From: CAYQQU01 sp964419545
GTDB taxonomy: Bacteria; Bacteroidota; Bacteroidia; Chitinophagales; Saprospiraceae
Length of the DNA stretch: 64,000 bases
Direction: 5' to 3'
Assembly (NCBI GenBank): GCA_964419545.1
Contig: CAYQQU010000009.1
Coordinates: 62,001-126,000 of the forward strand
Each line of letters starts with the position of its first letter. The stretch's first letter is position 1. A program made the translations under genes and the position numbers. Positions 57,484-64,000 of the stretch are shown in pieces. The notes under the pieces are model-generated. The model made no database searches. It was given only the letters and a program-made list of their open reading frames with translations, and had not been told where the DNA came from.

Positions 57484-58491
57484 CTATTGCAAGGGGTAGT
57501 AGATCCGGGTCAGCCATTTGCTCGTATCCGGCTCGGCGCCGGGGTCGGTCAGGTATTCTTCGTACATCGGTTGCGACGCCTCCAGATGGTGCGCCGTCAG
57601 GTAAGCCTGAGCCGCGTTGTAGGAATGCATCAGATCTTCATAACCACCGTAATGATCGACGATCAGCGTTTTGGAGGCGGGAAGGGTGATGAGTTCCATA
57701 TCGCCCTCGACGGGCAGCGGCTCGGCAACGGGGATCGCCGAGGCCATGTCCATTTCATCGGTTGCTTCGTCCCAATTGAAATAGAGGCCGCAGGGCATCC
57801 CCGCCATTTCGACTTTATTTTCCTGCAAAAACCGGCTGATCCGGCCGAAATCCCGGCCAAAGGTTTCGGCGATCTGAGCCGTCGTGATGTGATTGCGGAT
57901 AGCCACAAAATGGCGGTCCGGCATATCTTTCTCCTGTATCATAGGCGCTGTCGAGGTGCCGGCTGTTTTATCTTCCAGGTATTTTTTCAGTAGTTCGAAA
58001 CTCCGGTCGTAGTCCTTATCGATGGCGGCGGCGCCCGGCTGGAACAGGCTCAGCGCATTCCAGGGGTAAGGAATTTCCGTAAAAAAAGACCAGGTCACTT
58101 TGGTCCCTTCCGGCGCCGGTTCCAGCTTAAAGGGCGTCTCGGCGGTTCCCATTCCGTCGAAGGATACTTCCACGTCGATCTTTTCGTTGGGTTCCACCGA
58201 CACGATCGTCACCCTGCCGCTTCCCGTTTTCTCGCCTACCCAGGTATAATAGGCGCCGGCGCCGGCGGCGTTTTCGCCGTAGGTCACCTCGGTGGTAGGA
58301 TCCATCTCCTGCCAGACCGACCATTCCTCCCAGGTCTTGAGGTCGCTGATGGTGTTGTAGACCACGGAAGGAGGAGCCGGAAAGACCGCGGTTCGCTCGG
58401 TGCGAATTTCGTTCGGCGCAAATATGCCCAGCAATAGGAAAAGCCCGATGAGGACCAGTAAAATGATTCCGATGACTTTGAGGACTCTCAT
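57484..58491 (-). CDS. SRPBCC domain plus GyrI-like small-molecule-binding domain, membrane-anchored
   Basis: A 335-aa protein starting at ATG 58491. One N-terminal transmembrane helix (VLKVIGIILLVLIGLFLLLG) is followed by a polyketide-cyclase/START-like SRPBCC domain (about 35-175, PPSVVYNTISDLKTWEEWSVW) and a GyrI/AraC-effector-binding-like domain (about 185-335, AETFGRDFGRISRFLQEN, GLYFNWDEATDEMDMASAIPV, LIVDHYGGYEDLMHSYNAA). This combination is common in Bacteroidota and is annotated as a ligand-binding protein of unknown role. It faces the cyclase gene divergently. Confidence 0.83.
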   Translation of the reverse strand: MRVLKVIGIILLVLIGLFLLLGIFAPNEIRTERTAVFPAPPSVVYNTISDLKTWEEWSVWQEMDPTTEVTYGENAAGAGAYYTWVGEKTGSGRVTIVSVEPNEKIDVEVSFDGMGTAETPFKLEPAPEGTKVTWSFFTEIPYPWNALSLFQPGAAAIDKDYDRSFELLKKYLEDKTAGTSTAPMIQEKDMPDRHFVAIRNHITTAQIAETFGRDFGRISRFLQENKVEMAGMPCGLYFNWDEATDEMDMASAIPVAEPLPVEGDMELITLPASKTLIVDHYGGYEDLMHSYNAAQAYLTAHHLEASQPMYEEYLTDPGAEPDTSKWLTRIYYPLQ

Positions 58492-58617
58492 AACGCAGTT
58501 TTTTTTGATTACTTTGGAGAATGAAAAGCCCACTAAATATAAACAAAAATCCGCACAAAACATTTCAAACAAAAAATTTTCTTTTTTATTATCTTTTGGT
58601 CCTCCCACGACCCTTTG

Positions 58618-58648
58618 TTGGTGATGCTGACAATTTTATGTACTTTAC
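58618..58648 (+). promoter_or_regulatory. promoter TTG - 20 bp - TACTTTAC of the cyclase gene
   Basis: TTG at 58618-58620 and TACTTTAC at 58641-58648 with a 20-bp spacer. The -7 box has two mismatches at its end. It argues that the true start codon lies downstream of 58650. Confidence 0.45.
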
Positions 58649-58704
58649 CCAATGCTTCCGCTATGGCCCCCTTTCCCCGAAAAATTGAAAAAACCCGCTT
58701 GGCC

Positions 58705-61700
58705 ATGGGCAAGTTGATCTATCTCCCGCTAATTTTTCTCTTTTCGGCGCAGCAGCTGCTCCCCGCTCAGCCGGCAGACGTGCAGATCAAGGTTTACGAC
58801 TTCGACGACGGCCTCAGTCACCGCAACGTATTTAAGATCGCCCAGGATACGGCGGGTTTTATCTGGCTGGCGACCATCAACGGCCTGAGCCGGTTCGACG
58901 GCTACTCCTTCGTACACTATCACTCCCGCGCGGGCGACCACCGGCTTCCCCACGACGCCATTTCCGATATGGTGATCGATGAAAAAAGACGGATCTGGCT
59001 GGCCAACCCCGATTACCTCACCCGCTTAAACCCGGAAACCAACCAGTTTCGAACGATAAAGATGAAGGACGGGCCGATCGTCCGACGGGAATCAAAGGTG
59101 CCGCACAACCTGCTCCGCGACCCGGCCGGCCGCCTCTGGACGGCCGTTTATGACGAACGCTCCGCCAATACGCACCTGGAGGTCATGCTCGACGACAGCC
59201 TGCGCCGGCCCCTGCACGTCCTCGCCGGAAAATATACGCGCCGGCCGCTCGCCTGGCTCGCCGGCCGGCTGTACCTCGGCGCTTTCGAAAATGAGCTGTG
59301 GCGCCTGGACGAAAAGGGCGACATCCTCGAAAAAATCACCTTCCCGGCGCCCCGCCGCAGCCGCTCCGCCTATCGCATCACCCACCTGCAGGCCGGCGCA
59401 AATCACTTGTGGGTGCTGCTGAACAATGGAGCGCTTTACCGGTTTGATCCCGCCACTTCCCAATGGGAAGCCCACCCGATCACCTCGTCGACGCAAGGGC
59501 GCGGCATCGCCAATACGTTCCTGCGCGAAAGCAACGGCGACGTATGGCTCGGCGGCCAGGGAATACTATGGCATTACGAGGCCGCCACGGGCGCAGTGAC
59601 CGACTACAACGACCCCATCAGCCAGATCGTCAAAAATACCTGCACCTACCGGCAAATCTTCAAAGACCGGTCGGAGGTCATCTGGATCGCCTCCAACTTC
59701 GGCGCCGTCAAAATCGCCCGCTCCGACGACCTTTTCACCCAGTACCTCAACGGAGGCAGCGAGTACTGCTCGAACGTCTATTGCAGCACGCGCGGCATTA
59801 CCGAAGATGATCGCGGGCTGATCTACGTCTCCTATTACAATTCCATCCACGTCATCAGCCCGGAAAACAATGCGGTGCGGCCGCTATTCCCGGCCAACGA
59901 CTATTTCAATTACCCCTTCGGACTAACCTACCACGACGACGCGCTGTACACGGGCAACGGCCGCCGCATCGACCTCAATACCTTGGGGGTGGATACCCTC
60001 TTCGACCACCCCAGCGTCGACCTGGGCGCGGTAGTCGTCGACGCGGAAAACCGGCTGTGGTTCGGCTACCGACACTGGCTATATCGCTATGATCCCGAAC
60101 GGGAAGTATTGAACGAATACCAGGACAGCCTCGGCCGCTGGGACAGCCTGCAGGGCACGATCAGCTACCTTTACCAGGGGCGCCGAAAAGCCGAACTCTG
60201 GGTCGGCACCCTCGAAAACGGCCTGTTCCTGATCGATAAGGAAGCCGGCAGCCGGACGCATTTCTCCACCCAAACGGGAAGCGCACCCCGGCTCAGGGAC
60301 GACAATGTGAACGCCATCTACGAAGACCCCCTCGGCCGCCTGTGGATCGGCACCGGCGGCGGCCTCCACTGCTACGACCGCGCCCGCCATACCCTGCAGG
60401 TGTACAACACCGAAGACGGGCTGCCCAACAATTTCGTCAACGGCATCCTGCCGGAAGGCGATTCCTGCCTGTGGATCAGCACCAACGACGGCCTTTGTCG
60501 CTTCAGCATCCGCCTCGAAAACTGCCTCAACTTTTTCCAAAAAGACGGCATCTCCTCCAATGAGTTCAACCGCATTTCTTTCTACAAGGCCCGGAACGGA
60601 CGCATGTATTTCGGCGGCCTCGACGGCGTCAACGCTTTCTATCCCAGCCCGCGCTTCCTGGAAGAAAAAGAAGAACAGATGGACGCGCCCCTCCTGCTCA
60701 CCAATTTCACCAAACTCGACGGCGCCATCGACAGCCTGTATTCATACAGCTCCGGACTCCACAACGGGCAGCACTTTCACCTCTCTCACCAGGATAAAAT
60801 ATTCAGCTTCACCTTCGCCCTCGCCGATTACCGGCAGCCGATGGAAAACCGGTACAGCTATCGCCTCGACGGGTACGAAAAAGAATGGTCCCCCGCCTCT
60901 ACGGTCAATATGGCGCGCTACAACAATATACCGGCCGGACAGTATACGTTCCGGGTGCGGGCCCGTTCCGGCAAGAACCTCTGGAACGCCCAGGAACTCG
61001 CCATCCCGGTATCCATCGAAGAAGCGTACTACCGCACCTGGTGGTTCTGGAGCCTTTGCTTGCTGATGATCGGCGGGCTGGTTTACGGCTTCGTACGCTA
61101 TCGCATCTACGCGCTGCGCAAGCGGGAAAAAGCGCTCGAACGGCTGGTCAGTGAAAGGACGCAGGAACTGGAACGGGAAAAACGCAAATCGGAAGAGCTA
61201 CTGCTCAATATTCTACCCGCGGAGACGGCCGAAGAACTGAAAACCCACGGCTCCGCCCGCGCCAAGCGCCACGAGGTCGTTACGGTAATGTTCTCTGACT
61301 TTCAGGGGTTCTCCAAAATTTCGGGCCGGCTGGAGCCGGAAGTACTCGTCGCCGAGATCGACTATTGCTTCCGCAACTTCGACCGGATCACCGACCGCCA
61401 CCACCTGGAAAAAATAAAAACGATCGGGGACGCTTACATGTGCATGTGCATCGAGAACGAAAGCCAGCCATTGCCCGCCGCGGTGCGCATGATCAATGCC
61501 GCGCTGGAAATCCAGGAGTTCATGGAAACCACGGCCGACATGCGCCGCCGCGAAGGCCGCCCCTACTTCGAAACCCGGATCGGTATTCATACCGGACCGG
61601 TGGTGGCGGGCATCGTCGGGATCAAAAAGTTCGCCTACGACATCTGGGGGGATACGGTAAACATCGCCTCGCGCATGGAAACCAACGGCGAGATCGGCAA

Positions 61701-61854
61701 GGTGAATATTTCCGAAACGACCTTCCGGCGCGTGCAGGAAAGTTTTATCTGCCGCTATCACGGCGACTTCTCGGAAGAGGAAGGGGTGTCGGTCGGCATG
61801 TATTTCGTGGAGGGAACGCAGGCCTTGGAGCGGAAAGAGGGAGGGGTTTTGTAG
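58705..61854 (+). CDS. beta-propeller sensor fused to a class III adenylyl cyclase
   Basis: A membrane receptor cyclase of about 1049 aa. After a signal peptide it carries two-component-regulator propeller repeats (about 30-660), a Y_Y_Y domain (NRYSYRLDGYEKEWSPAS), one transmembrane helix (about 778-798), a coiled coil (LERLVSERTQELEREKRKSEE) and a class III cyclase domain. Catalytic residues are all present: metal Asp865 (VMFSDFQGFS) and Asp909, adenine-selecting Lys905 (KTIGDAYM) and Asp979 (YDIWGDTVN), Asn986 and Arg990. Lys/Asp predicts cAMP rather than cGMP. The start is uncertain: ATG 58705 gives the best signal peptide; 58663 and TTG 58615 are alternatives. Confidence 0.88.
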   Translation: MGKLIYLPLIFLFSAQQLLPAQPADVQIKVYDFDDGLSHRNVFKIAQDTAGFIWLATINGLSRFDGYSFVHYHSRAGDHRLPHDAISDMVIDEKRRIWLANPDYLTRLNPETNQFRTIKMKDGPIVRRESKVPHNLLRDPAGRLWTAVYDERSANTHLEVMLDDSLRRPLHVLAGKYTRRPLAWLAGRLYLGAFENELWRLDEKGDILEKITFPAPRRSRSAYRITHLQAGANHLWVLLNNGALYRFDPATSQWEAHPITSSTQGRGIANTFLRESNGDVWLGGQGILWHYEAATGAVTDYNDPISQIVKNTCTYRQIFKDRSEVIWIASNFGAVKIARSDDLFTQYLNGGSEYCSNVYCSTRGITEDDRGLIYVSYYNSIHVISPENNAVRPLFPANDYFNYPFGLTYHDDALYTGNGRRIDLNTLGVDTLFDHPSVDLGAVVVDAENRLWFGYRHWLYRYDPEREVLNEYQDSLGRWDSLQGTISYLYQGRRKAELWVGTLENGLFLIDKEAGSRTHFSTQTGSAPRLRDDNVNAIYEDPLGRLWIGTGGGLHCYDRARHTLQVYNTEDGLPNNFVNGILPEGDSCLWISTNDGLCRFSIRLENCLNFFQKDGISSNEFNRISFYKARNGRMYFGGLDGVNAFYPSPRFLEEKEEQMDAPLLLTNFTKLDGAIDSLYSYSSGLHNGQHFHLSHQDKIFSFTFALADYRQPMENRYSYRLDGYEKEWSPASTVNMARYNNIPAGQYTFRVRARSGKNLWNAQELAIPVSIEEAYYRTWWFWSLCLLMIGGLVYGFVRYRIYALRKREKALERLVSERTQELEREKRKSEELLLNILPAETAEELKTHGSARAKRHEVVTVMFSDFQGFSKISGRLEPEVLVAEIDYCFRNFDRITDRHHLEKIKTIGDAYMCMCIENESQPLPAAVRMINAALEIQEFMETTADMRRREGRPYFETRIGIHTGPVVAGIVGIKKFAYDIWGDTVNIASRMETNGEIGKVNISETTFRRVQESFICRYHGDFSEEEGVSVGMYFVEGTQALERKEGGVL

Positions 61855-61904
61855 AACGGATGAATGTAGGACCGAACTCTGGTCTCGTGCGATACTGACC
61901 ATTA

Positions 61905-63098
61905 TTAACCCGGCTCAAAGAAGCCTACGCTGGCGCCCACCCAGTCGCGGTCTTTGTTGTAGCGCGTGCCGATCATCTGCCCTTTGCTGAGGCGCGCCAG
62001 GTTGTTGACCATGACGGGGCGCGGTTCGTCCGGTTCCCAAAGCATCAACATCCGCAATTCGCACTTAGCCGGTTCGTTGGGTGTCTCGACCACCGGCGCA
62101 TAAGTCACTTTGCGCTGCAGGATATAATTTTCGGGATCTTCGATGCTTTCGAGATCGTAATGGCTGAGATTGATGATCACCCCGGTGCCCGCGAATGAAT
62201 AGAGCGGCTTGAGCACCCAGTTGTGCAAATCGTCGGGATAGGTATCCAGGTCTTTCAGGAAATAAGACTCGGGCACATACCGGCTTTTCAGCAGGGGCAG
62301 GGTGTGTTTGCTGATCCGGAAAAACCAATGCGGATGGCCTGCCCACTGGACGTCGTGTTCCTGCGAAAAATAAAACGACCGCTTGAGGTCGGTGCGGTGC
62401 ATGAGTTCGTCAAAAATGACCCGGTTGAAGATGCGCTCCACGCCGATCTTGCGGCCGTTTTTTTCATAGTAAACCTCCCTGCCTTCCACGATCAGGTCGC
62501 TGACACAGCAGGGTTCGATGCCGAGGACGGCTTTGCAGACGATAAAATCGATGGCCGTCGCCTGCTTGTCGGGCTCAATTTCAAGGAGGACTACGTTTTC
62601 GGGACGGGCGTCGCCGAGGATGACCTTCTTAAGTTTTTCGTAGTAGGTTTCCGGAGTTAGGTTGTTGAATAGCGGACTGAGATCCGTTGGAATGTCGAAA
62701 TGCCGGCGGTAGCCGCGGGCGATCATTTCCTGGAAAAAATACAAAGAAGGGAAGCCCTGAACTTCGATCAGCTGAGGCGTAAGCTCGCCGTTTTCGTCTT
62801 TGCAGATGCCGAAGTCCATCTGCAGGAAAGCCGTATGAGGCGTTTCGTTGGGAACCACCTGCCCGTGGAGTACAGCGTCGCGGGAGAGCTCCCGGAAATC
62901 GGACCGAACGATTACGTCGGTGATTTCCTCGCAGGCGGTCAGCAGTTTTTTCTTGAGCGCCCTATCCACGAAGACCGGCGTTTCGGCAATCCGAAATGTA
63001 GGCCGGAAATTGTGCTGTGCCGCTACCCAATCCAGAAAAGCCTGGTAGCGTTGTTCGGTGAAAGCGGCATTATAGGCGCGGCGAAGATCCTGGATCAT
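61905..63098 (-). CDS. ATP-grasp-like conserved protein (possible carboxylate-amine ligase)
   Basis: A 397-aa protein of unassigned function. Features fitting an ATP-grasp or glutathionylspermidine-synthase-like fold are FLQMDFGICKDENGELTPQLIEVQGFPSLYFFQ, a central NWVLKPLYSFAGTGVIINL glycine-rich segment and ILQRKVTYAPVVETP followed by CELRMLMLW. A glutamine amidotransferase lies 210 bp upstream on the same strand, which suggests the pair makes an amide or peptide-like bond with glutamine-derived ammonia. The substrate cannot be read from the sequence. Confidence 0.65.
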   Translation of the reverse strand: MIQDLRRAYNAAFTEQRYQAFLDWVAAQHNFRPTFRIAETPVFVDRALKKKLLTACEEITDVIVRSDFRELSRDAVLHGQVVPNETPHTAFLQMDFGICKDENGELTPQLIEVQGFPSLYFFQEMIARGYRRHFDIPTDLSPLFNNLTPETYYEKLKKVILGDARPENVVLLEIEPDKQATAIDFIVCKAVLGIEPCCVSDLIVEGREVYYEKNGRKIGVERIFNRVIFDELMHRTDLKRSFYFSQEHDVQWAGHPHWFFRISKHTLPLLKSRYVPESYFLKDLDTYPDDLHNWVLKPLYSFAGTGVIINLSHYDLESIEDPENYILQRKVTYAPVVETPNEPAKCELRMLMLWEPDEPRPVMVNNLARLSKGQMIGTRYNKDRDWVGASVGFFEPG

Positions 63099-63308
63099 GG
63101 TGCGTCAGTTTATGCCAGGCGCCGGTACGGGGAAGGGGTCGCCATTCCGAACCGCAGCGGCCGGCCCGTTTGAAAAAAGTTTGGAAGGCAGGTTGTGGAT
63201 TGGATTTATCTGGTCAGCGAATCGTAAAAATACATACATTCGGCGACAAAAAAATCCGGTAAGGCGAAAAGCATACTTTCTTTAAAAGTAAATGCCCGGA
63301 GCTTGCTT

Positions 63309-64000
63309 CTATTGCAACACCGCCTCGCGGCGCAGCGCGCGAATGGCGCGGTTGAGAAAATGGGGCAGCACCACCTCGTAGGTCAGCCCGATCTTGTCGG
63401 GGTCGTTGAGGTGTTTGATCATGGTCAGGTACTTTTCTTCGGAATGTTTTTCGACGATCGCGCGGCGGCGGTCCGGATCCAAAAAGTGCTGGAGCATGCC
63501 GTCGGGGTCGGCTTCGGGATGGAACTGGGTGCCTATCATTTCGGGCGAAAAGCGAATGGCCATGATCGCCCGTTCGAGCGGAACGTGCGGTCGGATTTTT
63601 TCGAGAGCCAGGATCTCGGCGCCCATCTCGTCAAAACGGTCGAGGTCGGGTTGTACGCATTGCCAATCGCGGAAATCGGCAATATAAAACGGATTGGGCA
63701 GGCCATCGAAGATCACTTCTCCGGCGCCGGCATCGGTCATATGGCAGGGGAAGATGCCGAAGGACTGCGACTTGCGCCGGATCACCGACGCCAGCCGGAA
63801 GTAGCTGACCGCCATCTGGAAGCTGTGGCAAATAAAAAAGACGTGTTTTTTGGGCCCGCTGTTCTCGAGATTCCAGTTCCAGGTATCGGCGAGCCAGGCG
63901 AAATAGTACTCGTCCCACACCCCGTCTCCGTCGTGAGGGCTGCCGGGACCGCCGGTGGAGATGTAAACATCGTAACTCAGATCGGGCAGTTCGGCTTTAC
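63309..64000 (-). CDS. class I glutamine amidotransferase, N-terminus outside window
   Basis: The frame stays open from 63309 to the window edge (about 230 aa visible). The oxyanion segment STGGPGSPHDG, a catalytic-Cys segment FFICHSFQMAV in place of the usual GICLGHQ, and the His-Glu motif GTQFHPEADPDGM are in the standard order of GATase1 enzymes such as GMP synthase amidotransferase subunits. The synthase domains of GuaA are absent, so it probably feeds ammonia to another enzyme, possibly the ATP-grasp-like protein next door. Confidence 0.85.
   Translation of the reverse strand, partial: KAELPDLSYDVYISTGGPGSPHDGDGVWDEYYFAWLADTWNWNLENSGPKKHVFFICHSFQMAVSYFRLASVIRRKSQSFGIFPCHMTDAGAGEVIFDGLPNPFYIADFRDWQCVQPDLDRFDEMGAEILALEKIRPHVPLERAIMAIRFSPEMIGTQFHPEADPDGMLQHFLDPDRRRAIVEKHSEEKYLTMIKHLNDPDKIGLTYEVVLPHFLNRAIRALRREAVLQ

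Noticed and set aside
56096..61854. A classical two-gene Pycsar defence operon
   Set aside because: The cyclase has adenylyl-type Lys/Asp residues and a large receptor, is divergently placed with a gene in between, and the effector has an extra HD domain. Only a looser relationship is proposed.

Overview
The window is chromosomal DNA from a GC-rich member of the Bacteroidota, most likely a Saprospirales/Lewinella-type organism. This is inferred from several signs: promoters with the Bacteroidota -7 box TAnnTTTG, often with a TTG about 20 bp upstream; five proteins with type IX secretion (T9SS) C-terminal domains; a TonB receptor with an STN domain next to a DUF4249 lipoprotein; a membrane-anchored MutS-like ATPase; DUF6089, DUF547 and S9/M1 exported peptidases; and tandem palindromic repeats between genes. 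I see no rRNA, tRNA, CRISPR array, integrase or complete insertion sequence.

Layout. 1-16 kb is mostly core genome: tsaE (partial), gyrB, a 66-bp tandem repeat, a membrane MutS-like ATPase, a ScfR/PrpR-type XRE regulator with an inverted repeat at its promoter, a DPP-IV peptidase, smpB, a DUF547 lipoprotein, an alpha/beta hydrolase, an ECF sigma factor overlapping an anti-sigma-like/beta-barrel fusion gene, and parC. 16-34 kb is envelope and metabolism: a TonB receptor with a DUF4249 lipoprotein, an M1 peptidase with a barrel-like C-terminus, galE, cysQ-glycosyltransferase-TauE, a small operon with an O-methyltransferase and an acyltransferase-like protein, a BamA-family protein, hemW, an antirepressor-like regulator behind an AT-rich leader, and a DUF6089 barrel.

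34.4-47.3 kb is the accessory core of the window. Five T9SS cargo genes lie in tandem on the minus strand. They share one C-terminal module and carry mosaic passengers, and the gaps between them hold hairpins, terminators and small mobile elements. A 153-bp MITE-like element with 18-bp terminal inverted repeats occurs twice (27181 and 47482), and a diverged 71-bp core lies at 42837.

48-64 kb holds metH-queA, cysC-cysD-cysN, and a possible cyclic-nucleotide locus. That locus has an HD phosphohydrolase fused to a Pycsar-effector-like membrane domain, an SRPBCC/GyrI-like protein, and a beta-propeller sensor fused to a class III cyclase with adenylyl-cyclase specificity residues. The window ends with an ATP-grasp-like ligase next to a class I glutamine amidotransferase.

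The strongest leads for new biology are the HD-PycTM/cyclase neighbourhood, the sigma factor with an inner-membrane anti-sigma/beta-barrel fusion, and the modular T9SS cargo array.
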